A stretch of DNA of 23,266 nucleotides from CAZJDV01 sp964544865 (lineage in GTDB: Bacteria; Chloroflexota; Dehalococcoidia; Lucifugimonadales; CAJWER01), in NCBI GenBank assembly GCA_964544865.1, contig CAZJDV010000037.1, positions 1 to 23,266 of the forward strand. Direction: 5' to 3'. Below, in pieces: positions 1 through 7,119 of the stretch. Made by a program: the position numbers and the translations under genes. Every line of letters starts with the position of its first letter. The first letter of the stretch is position 1. The notes beneath the pieces were generated by a model, which worked only from the letters and a program-made list of their open reading frames with translations, was not told the DNA's origin and did not search any database.

Positions 1-75
1 GAGGTGTTCCTGGTCTACTACTCGGGCGACGACACGATCAAGAGCGCCCGGTGGGCGCGGGTGGGGAGGGGATAG
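1..75 (+). CDS. 3' end of a plus-strand gene (last 24 codons)
   Basis: The plus strand is open from the first base and ends at a TAG at 73-75, giving 24 residues that include VYYSGDDTIKSARWARV. This resembles the C-terminal end of BNR/sialidase-like beta-propeller or glycosidase-like proteins, which often end in a similar 'YYSGDDTIKSARW' strand, but so little is present that the assignment is only a suggestion. It converges on the minus-strand FAH gene that ends at 162, with an inverted repeat in between. Confidence 0.4.
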   Translation, partial: EVFLVYYSGDDTIKSARWARVGRG

Positions 76-90
76 GGTACGGGTGCTAGG

Positions 91-155
91 TTCTAAGTTC
101 TAAGTGTTGGGTGTTAGGGGCCGCGGGATTTGCCCCAACCCCCAACACCCAACAC
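91..155. repeat. Inverted repeat with tandem TTCTAAG direct repeat
   Basis: TTCTAAG occurs twice in tandem at 91-104. GTGTTGGGTGTT at 104-115 is exactly complementary to AACACCCAACAC at 144-155. The inner parts (AGGGGC after the left arm, GCCCC before the right arm) can extend the stem with bulges. The element lies between two convergent genes. Neither side has a T-tract, so it is not a typical intrinsic terminator. The look is that of a small dispersed intergenic repeat, which this window alone cannot prove. Confidence 0.6.
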
Positions 156-161
156 CCTCTT

Positions 162-1067
162 CTACCTTTTCGCCCTGACCGAAGACTCGAATGCGGTCAT
201 CTTGGAGAGGGGCAATCGCGGCCAAGTACGCCTCCACTCATCCTTGACGGTGAGGTTCAGCCTGGGTCCGAGGCCCTCGATCTCCATGACGACCGTGTCG
301 CCGTCCTGGATTGGCCCCAGTCCGACGTGGTTCGTACCGGTCGAGATGACATCTCCCGGCTTCATGGTGATGATCCAGGTGACCCACTCCACAACCTCGT
401 ACACCGAGCGTCCCATGTCGCTGGTGTTGAGATCTTGGCGTATGTCGCCGGCGACCCATAGCTTCACGTCCAGGTTCTGGGGATCGGCGATCTCGTCGGC
501 GGTGACGATGGCCGGGCCCATCGGGCCAAAGGTATCCCAGGACTTCTGCCAGAAGAAGCTGTTGCTACCATTGGGCTCAATGCCGCGGGCCGAGACGTCG
601 ATGAAGTTCACGTATCCGAATATGTAGTCTCCGGCATCTTCGGCCGTGACGTTGCTGGCGGTCTTGCCGATGACGACCCCTAGCTCCGCCTCGTGATGGA
701 AGTGGGACGCGGGACAGTCGGGCAGCACGATCGTATCGCCATCGCCAATGACCGAGCTGGGAGACTTCAAGAAGGCATTTCTGTCCGACACCAGACTTGA
801 TCCTTCCATGTAGTTGCCGGCCATGCATGCCAGTCTGCCTGGCTCCGGCAGCGGCGCCCTCAGCCGTACCTGGTCGATAGGCACGCCACCGGAAGAGGAT
901 ACGAGACTCTCGATTGAGCCCCGGTACTGGTCGAACCTCTCTATCAGGCCGGCCATGAGGGTCTGGGCATTGATGCGAGGGATATCACCAAGCAGGCTCG
1001 AGATGTCTACGACGCGGTCGTCTTTCAGGACCCCTGGGACGAAGTCATTGAACAGTACAAGCTTCAT
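162..1067 (-). CDS. Fumarylacetoacetate hydrolase (FAH) family protein
   Basis: A 301-residue protein of the FAH superfamily, whose members hydrolyse, decarboxylate or isomerise 2-oxo/1,3-dicarbonyl acids using a bound Mg2+ or Mn2+. The expected metal ligands are visible: E126 and E128 in HHEAELGVVIG and D157 in FIDVSARG. The family's GNY motif is at 84-86, the DTFGPMGP segment near 178-185, and GDVISTGTNHVG lies toward the C-terminus. The first 70 residues are the usual small N-terminal domain. The ATG has a strong GGAGGAGAGG ribosome site. It is downstream of a second FAH gene on the same strand, 105 bp apart, with a hairpin between. The substrate cannot be assigned; acylpyruvase, oxaloacetate decarboxylase and hydroxymuconate isomerase activities all occur in this family. 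Confidence 0.9.
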   Translation of the reverse strand: MKLVLFNDFVPGVLKDDRVVDISSLLGDIPRINAQTLMAGLIERFDQYRGSIESLVSSSGGVPIDQVRLRAPLPEPGRLACMAGNYMEGSSLVSDRNAFLKSPSSVIGDGDTIVLPDCPASHFHHEAELGVVIGKTASNVTAEDAGDYIFGYVNFIDVSARGIEPNGSNSFFWQKSWDTFGPMGPAIVTADEIADPQNLDVKLWVAGDIRQDLNTSDMGRSVYEVVEWVTWIITMKPGDVISTGTNHVGLGPIQDGDTVVMEIEGLGPRLNLTVKDEWRRTWPRLPLSKMTAFESSVRAKR

Positions 1068-1100
1068 GTCGCCTCTCCTCCATGTGGTGTTTCAACACTC

Positions 1101-1133
1101 GCCCCGTCCTTCCGTTAAACGGAAGGACGGGGC
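1101..1133. repeat. Perfect 14-bp hairpin between the two FAH genes
   Basis: GCCCCGTCCTTCCG at 1101-1114 is perfectly complementary to 1120-1133, around a 5-base TTAAA loop. It lies in the 105-bp gap between two co-oriented genes. Neither side carries a run of T, so a classic Rho-independent terminator is not supported. A transcript processing or stabilising hairpin, or a protein-binding palindrome, would fit equally well. Confidence 0.75.
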
Positions 1134-1172
1134 AAATTGAGTCCGAACCGGCACGGCTGCCCGACGAATCGA

Positions 1173-2045
1173 CTAGGCGCCGGCTACCGTGTTGCGAAGA
1201 GTGCCGATGCCCTCGATCACGCCTTCGATCACGTCGCCCGGCTGGATGTAGGTCTCGTCATCGACGCTCGGTGGCAGAGGCACCACGCCGGTGGCGATCA
1301 GGTCGCCCGGCTCCAACGTGCAGAGCAGCGAGATATAGGCGATCTGCCGTGGGATGCCGTAGAGCATCCGGCTGGTATTGCCGTCGACGCGAACATCCCC
1401 GTTGATCTTCGTCGTGATTTGTAGATCCGTGACATCCGAAATGTCCTCGGCGGGCACGATCCAGGGTCCTACCGGCGCGTAGCCGTCCAGCCACTTCCCG
1501 TTGAGCCACTCAAACCAACCGCCCTGGCCGCTGGTGTCCCTGTCCGGATTGAGCCGCAGGTCCCGACCGGAGAAGTCGTTCATAATCGTGTAGCCAAAGA
1601 CGTGATCGTAGGCGTCTTCTCTGGAAATGTTCTTGCCCGGACGTCCAATGACCACGCCGAGTTCGATCTCCTCCACGGTGCTGATCGTAGCCTTGGCCTG
1701 GAACGGGATAGTGGCGTCCGGCCCGAGCAGCGCCGTCGCGGGCTTGGTGAAGAACTTCGGTATGTTCACGTCCACGTCCACGGGGCTGTCGGAGTTGTGG
1801 GGGTGGTAGTTTCCGGCCAGCGCAAGTATCTTGCCCGGCTTGCCCACGGGCGCCAGCAGCCTCACGTCACTGAGCTTGTGGCTGGCGATGGAAGCGGAAG
1901 CCACCTGCGCCAGGCCTGCCTTGTTCAGCAAAAGGAGCGGTCCCAGATCACCGCCACTGGCGGGTACCTCAGCCACCATATCGTCTTCGATGATGCCTAC
2001 GGCCGGTTCTGACGCCCCCGCGGCAAGATAGCGTGCAACTCGCAT
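1173..2045 (-). CDS. Fumarylacetoacetate hydrolase (FAH) family protein, second copy
   Basis: A 290-residue FAH superfamily protein. Metal ligands are E126 and E128 in VEEIELGVVIG and D157 in IMNDFSGRDLR, at the same numbering as in the downstream paralogue. GNY at 78-80 and PVGPWIVPAEDI near 191-202 are further family landmarks. It differs from its neighbour by an insertion after the third ligand (about residues 165-188, W- and G-rich) and by a longer GVVPLPPSVDDETY loop, so the two are probably not a recent duplication and may have different substrates. The ATG follows AAGGAGGAACGA, a near-ideal ribosome site. It is probably transcribed with the downstream FAH gene. Function beyond the family is not assigned. 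Confidence 0.9.
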   Translation of the reverse strand: MRVARYLAAGASEPAVGIIEDDMVAEVPASGGDLGPLLLLNKAGLAQVASASIASHKLSDVRLLAPVGKPGKILALAGNYHPHNSDSPVDVDVNIPKFFTKPATALLGPDATIPFQAKATISTVEEIELGVVIGRPGKNISREDAYDHVFGYTIMNDFSGRDLRLNPDRDTSGQGGWFEWLNGKWLDGYAPVGPWIVPAEDISDVTDLQITTKINGDVRVDGNTSRMLYGIPRQIAYISLLCTLEPGDLIATGVVPLPPSVDDETYIQPGDVIEGVIEGIGTLRNTVAGA

Positions 2046-2167
2046 TCGTTCCTCCTTACAGGATGTTTGGATTGCCGGTCCCAGACCGTCATATCCGGGA
2101 GCCCGCCGCTAGACGTCGAAACAGCGGGCCCCATGGTCCCTCAGGTCCAGGAAATGGCGCAACAATT

Positions 2168-2667
2168 CTATATTGACGCCAATTGGGAGTCAACCGGAGG
2201 CGCCGGTCTGCTGGCGAGTCGGAATCCCGTGAACATCAGCGAGGCGGCGACCAGTTCGCCCACGTAAAGGAAATCGCCGATCCCCAGCCGGGTCAATATG
2301 CCGGCGAAGGCGATGACCAGTGCGCCCGTCGCGATCAGGATGCTCTCCCACATGCGATTCGGAAGCGCCAGAATAGCCAGGCGGAGTAGACCGCGCCACC
2401 GACAAGGGCGATCAGGCCATAGATGTTGAAGAGCGGCGTCATCGCCCAGACCCAGGCCCCCTTCGGCATGATCTCTTTGTACTGTTCCGCCAGGGAAACG
2501 CCGGCCGAGAACGCCTCGGCGAAGCTGCCGATGCCGAACATCGACAGGCCGACGGCCCAGGCCAGAAGATAGGCGCGCTTGCGGCGCCACCACCGCGACA
2601 ACACCGCAATCACGAAGGCCAGCATGATGCCTGCGGAGATAAACGGCAGGACCAGGTTGAGATTCAA
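2168..2667 (-). pseudogene. Small polytopic membrane protein, frameshifted
   Basis: Reading starts at a TTG (2665-2667) preceded by AAGGA and gives about 103 residues with hydrophobic segments near residues 5-24, 33-52 and 78-100. That frame then runs into a TGA at 2335. The neighbouring frame is hydrophobic immediately afterwards, from RMWESILIATGALV to the TAG at 2168-2170, and adds two more membrane segments. Joining the frames near 2350-2362 (a one-base loss restores the frame) gives a protein of about 165 residues with five helices. I do not recognise a named family. No slippery heptamer for programmed frameshifting is visible at the junction, so gene decay or a sequencing/assembly error is more likely. 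Confidence 0.55.
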
Positions 2668-2710
2668 TGACCGTTCCTTGACCCGAGCGACCTCGTCACG
2701 CCTATGCGGC

Positions 2711-2917
2711 TCACTCCCAGGCGATTATCCCCAGAAATATGCCCGCAGCGACGGCCACGAGCGCCAAGGTTGACAGGGCGAGCAGCACGATCACAACCGG
2801 TACTAGGGGGCGTCGCCAATGACGATGCCCGACCTACGTGTCGAGCGCCAGCCGGCGGGCAATTTGACTATCGCGCCCAGTCTGGGTTTGCGGGTCCGTC
2901 TGGTCATCGATGCCCAT
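2711..2917 (-). pseudogene. Small single-helix membrane protein interrupted by an amber codon
   Basis: One minus-strand frame from an ATG at 2915-2917 encodes a polar 27-residue segment (MGIDDQTDPQTQTGRDSQIA and on), then an in-frame TAG at 2834-2836, then 40 residues: a basic stretch (HRHWRR) followed by a long hydrophobic helix ending in GIIAWE and a TGA at 2711. The polar N-terminus, basic patch and membrane helix look like one small tail-anchored protein broken by a nonsense codon. No convincing ribosome site precedes the ATG. The segment lies 43 bp upstream of the frameshifted membrane gene. The remainder of the gap between 2918 and 3073 shows nothing I can name, only a 12-bp palindrome at 3059-3070. 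Confidence 0.35.
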
Positions 2918-3073
2918 TCTGCGCCATCGTCTCGACAGTCTTTGCAACGCCCGGCATCCTCTCAGGCGCGCGGCGTCTGGACCCGGCCGGGGGCGCGTCT
3001 AGGGGGAGATTCCCTGACAGATAAGCTAAGTGGATTGTGCTCAGTGCGGCGGCATCAGCGCCGGCCGGCGGCC

Positions 3074-3793
3074 CTATTCGGACCTCTCCGCTCTCAAGTA
3101 AGCGATCGCGGCATCCAGCAGCAGGTCGGTCGTGCGGGCGGAGACCATGACGTCATCGTTCATCTTCTTACCGGCTCCGTGCACCGCGTCCCTCACGGTG
3201 GCCTCGAACTCCTTCACCTTTGGATGCTCGGGCTGGCCGGGGAGTCCCATCGACTGGGCGATGTCCTGCGCGCCCGAGGCGTAGAGGTCGATACCTTCCA
3301 CGGACAGTATCCCATCGAGGTCGTCCAGCACCTCGATGTCCTCTAGCTGAGCGATAACCAGGACCTGGGAGTTCCGGTGCTCCATGTACTCGGGTCCGGA
3401 GGCGAGCCGGCCGTAACGGGCGCCGCGGGCGGAACCGAAGCTGCGTTTGCCGAGGGGGGCGTAGCGGCAGACCTCCGCGAGATGCAGGGCCCTGTCGCGC
3501 GTCGTAATGTGGGGTCCGGTTATGCCCAGTATGCCTCGGTCGAGGAACTGAAGCACCGTCGACGGCTCTATGTTCGGTACGCGGGCGACGGGTGTCAGTC
3601 CGCTGCCCTCGGCGACCCGGCAAAGTACATCCAGGCTCTCCACCGTAAACGGACCGTGTTCGGCGTCGAAGGAGACGAAATCGAACCCCGCCATTCCCAT
3701 GATCTCGACCACCGGCGTCGATGGGAACGTGAGTGTAAACCCGTAGGCCTTCTCACCCGCTCGAATCTTGGTGACGATGTTGTTCGTCTTCAT
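3074..3793 (-). CDS. HpcH/HpaI family aldolase
   Basis: A 239-residue TIM-barrel class II aldolase of the HpcH/HpaI family, which makes or cleaves 2-oxo-4-hydroxy acids with pyruvate as the usual donor. Family residues are visible: D43 and catalytic-type H46 in FDAEHGP, R71 in ARVP, metal ligand E151 in AQLED, and D177 in GAQDIAQSMGLPG, followed by the conserved HP at 190-191. The usual GP-D sequence before the second ligand reads SGAQD, a modest change. The ATG has a GGGAGG ribosome site. The gene begins just beyond the ribosomal operon terminator, so it likely has its own promoter. The substrate is unknown; related enzymes act on 2,4-dihydroxyhept-2-ene-1,7-dioate, 2-keto-3-deoxy acids or citramalyl/malyl-CoA. 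Confidence 0.88.
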   Translation of the reverse strand: MKTNNIVTKIRAGEKAYGFTLTFPSTPVVEIMGMAGFDFVSFDAEHGPFTVESLDVLCRVAEGSGLTPVARVPNIEPSTVLQFLDRGILGITGPHITTRDRALHLAEVCRYAPLGKRSFGSARGARYGRLASGPEYMEHRNSQVLVIAQLEDIEVLDDLDGILSVEGIDLYASGAQDIAQSMGLPGQPEHPKVKEFEATVRDAVHGAGKKMNDDVMVSARTTDLLLDAAIAYLRAERSE

Positions 3794-3865
3794 CGTGCCT
3801 CCCGCGGCTACGACGTTGCAGTGGTTTGAGCATAGAGTATCAGAACCCGACGAACCACGCGACGC

Positions 3866-3897
3866 AAAAACGCCCCTCGTTGTAATCGAGGGGCGTT
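3866..3897 (-). terminator. Intrinsic terminator of the ribosomal superoperon
   Basis: An 11-bp perfect stem (AACGCCCCTCG at 3869-3879 against CGAGGGGCGTT at 3887-3897) encloses a 7-base loop. On the minus strand it is followed by TTTTT at 3870-3866. It lies 20 bases after the rpsI stop, exactly where the operon should end. Confidence 0.9.
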
Positions 3898-3917
3898 CAA
3901 CTTGGGCGTCGAGTGCT

Positions 3918-4313
3918 CTATCGCTTGGTGTACTGCTGGGCCTTGCGCGCCCGCTTGAGACCGTACTTCTTGCGCTCTTTCTCCCGGGCGTCGCGGGTGA
4001 GCAGACCGGCCCTCTTCAGGCGCGATCTAAGGTTCGAATCGGCCACGAGCAGCGCACGGGAGATGCCGTGCCGCAGAGCGCCGGCCTGGCTGACCACGCC
4101 ACCGCCGCTGATCTTGGCGACGACCCTGAATTGGCCGACGGTTTCGGTGACCCTGAACGGCTCGGTAATCAGGTCCTGCCAAGTGGGCCAGCCGAAGATG
4201 TCCTCCATAGGCTTGCCGTTGACGATAATCGGGCCGCGCTCCATGAATATCCTTACCCTGGCGACGGCAGTCTTCCGCCGGCCCGTGCCGTAATAGTAGT
4301 GTTGCTGTTCCAA
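3918..4313 (-). CDS. rpsI: 30S ribosomal protein S9
   Basis: 131 residues, the usual S9 length. Recognisable features are GTGRRKTAVARVRI near the N-terminus, the GGGVVSQAGALRHGISRAL segment, and the basic C-terminal end GLKRARKAQQYTKR, whose terminal arginine reaches the P-site tRNA in known ribosomes. The start is TTG at 4311-4313, placed directly after the rplM TAG with GGAGG five bases upstream, inside the rplM coding end. It is the last gene of the superoperon and is followed by a strong terminator. Confidence 0.97.
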   Translation of the reverse strand: MEQQHYYYGTGRRKTAVARVRIFMERGPIIVNGKPMEDIFGWPTWQDLITEPFRVTETVGQFRVVAKISGGGVVSQAGALRHGISRALLVADSNLRSRLKRAGLLTRDAREKERKKYGLKRARKAQQYTKR

Positions 4314-4796
4314 CTAGACCTCCTCGGCTTCCTGGTCCGATTTCTCAAGCTCGGTCTGCGCCTTGCGCTGGACGTTGATCTGCGCCTCATGGGGGTGGGA
4401 TTCCCCGGCATATGCCTTCAGCCGTGAGAGCATGTGCTTTCCCATCGTGTTCTTCGGCAGCATCCCTTTTACCGCATGTTCGATCGCGCGGGTCGGCGTC
4501 CTGTCCAGTACATCCGCGAGTGTCCGCTCGGTGAGCCCGCCTGGATACCCGCTATGACGGTAGTATTTTTTCTGCTCAAGCTTCTTGCCAGTGACCTTGA
4601 TCTTCTCGGCATTCGTGACGACGACGAAGTCGCCCGTGTTCAAGTACGGCACATAGTTGGGCTTGTGCTTCCCCTGAAGGAGGACGGCGATCTCGGTGCT
4701 CAGCCGGCCCAGGGTCCTGCCCTCGGCGTCGACGACGTGCCAAGCGGGCTTGAGGTCGGAAGCCGTCGTCTGGTGCGGTTTCGTGAATCTTTCCAT
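4314..4796 (-). CDS. rplM: 50S ribosomal protein L13
   Basis: 160 residues. WHVVDAEGRTLGRLSTEIA and HSGYPGGL followed by the AVKGMLPKNTMGK motif identify L13, an early-assembling 23S rRNA binder. The family usually ends soon after the LKAYAGESHPHEAQ segment. Here about 20 further residues (QRKAQTELEKSDQEAEEV) form a mildly acidic tail. The gene abuts truA upstream (no gap) and rpsI downstream (no gap), so all three are likely translationally linked. Confidence 0.97.
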   Translation of the reverse strand: MERFTKPHQTTASDLKPAWHVVDAEGRTLGRLSTEIAVLLQGKHKPNYVPYLNTGDFVVVTNAEKIKVTGKKLEQKKYYRHSGYPGGLTERTLADVLDRTPTRAIEHAVKGMLPKNTMGKHMLSRLKAYAGESHPHEAQINVQRKAQTELEKSDQEAEEV

Positions 4797-5612
4797 TTAC
4801 TCTTCACCCTCGGGCGGAAAATCGGCGTATTTTACATTCATCAAACACAGTCCGTGCGGCGGCAACGTGTGAGCCACGGCCTTCCCGGGCCCGTTGTCCA
4901 CCAGCGTCTTCACATCGCGGGGCGCCAGCTTTCCCTGGCCCACCGCCACGAGCGCTCCCGCCATTCGCCTCACCTGATGAGGCAGAAAGGCGTTTCCCTC
5001 GACATCGAATCTGAGCAGGTCTTCTCCCAGGCTAAGGCTAGCCTCGAAGATCTTCCTGACCGAGCTGGCCCCGGTCCTTTGCAGAGGCCCACAGAACCTC
5101 GCGAAATCGTGAACCCCCACCATGTGGCGCGCCGCCTTCCGCATCCTCGGGACCTGGAGTCCGCCGCCGACGTGGTAGGCCCAGCCTCTATCGAGCGGCG
5201 ACGGCGTCGCTCCGCAGTAAAATGTGTACCTATAACGCCGGCTCAAGGCCATTCGGCGCGGGTCGAAATCGCCTCTGACCCTGAAGGCGGCCTTCGCCGC
5301 GATGTCGTCCGGCAGAAAGTGGTTGAGCGCTCCAACAAACGTCTCCGGCCCGTAGTCCGAATCCGTATCGAAGGCCACTACCTGACCTCTGGCATGGACC
5401 CCGGCGTCGGTACGTCCTGCGCCCCTGACGCGCGCGCTCTCATTCGTGAGGCGCGCTATTGCTTTTTCAAGCTCCTCCTGAATCGAAGGCCCGTTGACCT
5501 GGTACTGAAACCCGCGGTACCCGGTACCCTCGTACTCGACGATTAACGCCATCCGCATTCTTTTTTTTCTTGGGAGCCTGGGGCGCCGATGGTCGACGTT
5601 GCTCCCGCTCAC
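4797..5612 (-). CDS. truA: tRNA pseudouridine(38-40) synthase TruA
   Basis: TruA isomerises uridines 38-40 of the tRNA anticodon arm to pseudouridine. The catalytic aspartate is D69 in GAGRTDAGVHA, and the companion RYRYTFYCG and FLPHQVRRMAGALV motifs are present. The longest reading starts at a GTG (5610-5612), 14 bases after the rplQ stop, and gives 271 residues. The family usually begins close to MALIVEYEGTGY, so ATG at 5556-5558 or 5550-5552 may be the true start. A run of eight A on the coding strand (5561-5568) precedes those ATGs. The location between rplQ and rplM is common in Firmicutes and Chloroflexota. Confidence 0.95.
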   Translation of the reverse strand: MSGSNVDHRRPRLPRKKRMRMALIVEYEGTGYRGFQYQVNGPSIQEELEKAIARLTNESARVRGAGRTDAGVHARGQVVAFDTDSDYGPETFVGALNHFLPDDIAAKAAFRVRGDFDPRRMALSRRYRYTFYCGATPSPLDRGWAYHVGGGLQVPRMRKAARHMVGVHDFARFCGPLQRTGASSVRKIFEASLSLGEDLLRFDVEGNAFLPHQVRRMAGALVAVGQGKLAPRDVKTLVDNGPGKAVAHTLPPHGLCLMNVKYADFPPEGEE

Positions 5613-5626
5613 GCCGGCACCGCGAT

Positions 5627-5980
5627 CTACGGCAGCAGCTCGATTATCGCCATCTCGGCGGCATCCCCTTGGCGGGGGCCAAGCTTCATAATCCGGGTGT
5701 ATCCGCCCGGGCGGTCCGCGTATCTGGGCCCCAGCTCGTCGAACAGTTTCCTGAGCACGCGGCCGTCCGTGAGAACGGTGGCCGCCAATCGTCGGCTATG
5801 CAGGGTGTTCTTCTTGCCCCGGGTGATGACCTTCTCGGCCATCCTTCTTATCTCCTTGGCCTTGGCCTCGGTGGTCCGGAGCGCTTCATATCGCAGCAGG
5901 TCAGTGGTCCCCGTGCGGAGCAAGGACAGACGATGAGCGGTGGGACGCGACAGCTTTCTTCCTGCGATTCGGTGCCTCAA
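5627..5980 (-). CDS. rplQ: 50S ribosomal protein L17
   Basis: 117 residues beginning MRHRIAGRKLSRPTAHR, with the family segments LLRYEALRTTEAKAKEIRRMAEKVIT and a C-terminal AEMAIIELLP close. L17 binds near the peptide exit side of 23S rRNA. Its ATG overlaps the rpoA stop in an ATGA junction, the usual arrangement at the end of the alpha operon. Confidence 0.97.
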   Translation of the reverse strand: MRHRIAGRKLSRPTAHRLSLLRTGTTDLLRYEALRTTEAKAKEIRRMAEKVITRGKKNTLHSRRLAATVLTDGRVLRKLFDELGPRYADRPGGYTRIMKLGPRQGDAAEMAIIELLP

Positions 5981-7065
5981 GATTCCTCTCCAGATCCCTC
6001 GTCCTCGGAGGCATCCGTCGCGACCGCCACGAGATCTTCCTCGCCGGCAGCCTCATCCTCTGGCGCCTCTTGCTCAATATCGGGATCCATCTCCGGCGGC
6101 AAAAGGTCGTTGCCCCTCAGACGATCATAGAGCTCGGCCAACGACTTTTCGCCAAAGTTCCGGATCTGAAGCAGGTCCGCCCTCTTCAACTCCAGTATCT
6201 GTCCGACTTTGTCCAAACTCGCCCGCTTCAGACAGTTGAGCGTGCGCGACGAAAGTTCAAGCGACTCCACCGAAACGTTGTACTCTTTCGCCGATATCCG
6301 TAGCGCGATAGTTGGCCCATCTTCGCTGGCATCGGACGGATGCTGTGCATTGGCGAACACGAAAAATTGCCCCACAAGAATGTTGCCGGCCTGTTGCAGT
6401 GCCTCCATGGGACTGATGGACCCATCGGTCCATACCTCGATCGTCAGACGCTCGAAATCCGTTCTCTGACCGACGCGAATGCTGTTGACCGCGTAGCTAA
6501 CCTTGCGGGTCGGCGTGTAGATGGCATCCACTGGAAGCACGCCTATTGGGAGGCCGTCGCCCCTGGAAGCCTCGGCGTAGTTAAGGCCCTTCTCAACGTT
6601 GAGCTCGACCGACAGCTTGGCTTGATCGGAGTCGAGAGTCGCAAGGTGAAGCTCCGGATTGACCACCTCAAAATCGGAAGAGGCCATGATATCGCCAGCG
6701 CAGACCTCCCCTTGCCCAGCCACTTCCAACCGCAGTTTTCCGGGCCGGTCTACCTCGGAGCGGAGCCTGATGCCCTTTATGTTCAGCAGGAACTCGGACA
6801 CCTCCTCTTTGACGTGCGGGATTGTGGTGTACTCGTGAAGTACGCCCTCGATCTTTACCCAGGTCACGGCCATACCCGAAAGGGAGCTGTAGAGCACCCG
6901 TCTGAGGGGATTGCCAATGGTCATTCCGTAGCCGAGCGGCAATGGCTCGGCCACGAATTTCCCGTAGCTCTCGTCGGACTCGACGATTTCAATGCTCGGA
7001 CTCGGAACGGGCTCCGGCTCGACCGCCGGTGTCTCTTCTGTCGCAAAAGTCTGGAAACTCAACAT
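5977..7065 (-). CDS. rpoA: RNA polymerase alpha subunit
   Basis: 362 residues, longer than the typical 315-330. The N-terminal dimerisation domain shows GYGMTIGNPLRRVLYSSLSG and IKGIRLRSE. The C-terminal DNA/activator-binding domain shows LELSSRTLNCLKRA and IRNFGEKSLAELYDRL. The excess length comes from about 20 acidic and Pro-rich residues before the N-terminal domain and about 38 residues at the end (from EMDPDIEQ onward), which are rich in E and D. Start ATG at 7063-7065 with AGGAG about 11 bases upstream. It lies 54 bp after rpsD and overlaps rplQ by four bases. Confidence 0.97.
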   Translation of the reverse strand: MLSFQTFATEETPAVEPEPVPSPSIEIVESDESYGKFVAEPLPLGYGMTIGNPLRRVLYSSLSGMAVTWVKIEGVLHEYTTIPHVKEEVSEFLLNIKGIRLRSEVDRPGKLRLEVAGQGEVCAGDIMASSDFEVVNPELHLATLDSDQAKLSVELNVEKGLNYAEASRGDGLPIGVLPVDAIYTPTRKVSYAVNSIRVGQRTDFERLTIEVWTDGSISPMEALQQAGNILVGQFFVFANAQHPSDASEDGPTIALRISAKEYNVSVESLELSSRTLNCLKRASLDKVGQILELKRADLLQIRNFGEKSLAELYDRLRGNDLLPPEMDPDIEQEAPEDEAAGEEDLVAVATDASEDEGSGEES

Positions 7066-7119
7066 GTGATGGACAACTCCTATCCGTCTTCAGCGAGGGA
7101 GTCGCGTGATGCCGGCGCC

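Noticed and set aside
3059..3070. Perfect 12-bp palindrome CGCCGGCCGGCG after the aldolase stop, as a terminator
   Set aside because: It has no loop and no following T-tract; GC-rich self-complementary 12-mers are expected by chance in DNA of this composition.
2819..3346. A plus-strand open frame of 175 codons over the 2918-3073 gap and the aldolase 3' end
   Set aside because: Over half of it is antisense to the aldolase, and the remainder shows no motif or ribosome site.
4434..5546. A 370-codon plus-strand open frame opposite rplM and truA
   Set aside because: It lies antisense to two clear conserved genes, and its protein has no coherent motif pattern.
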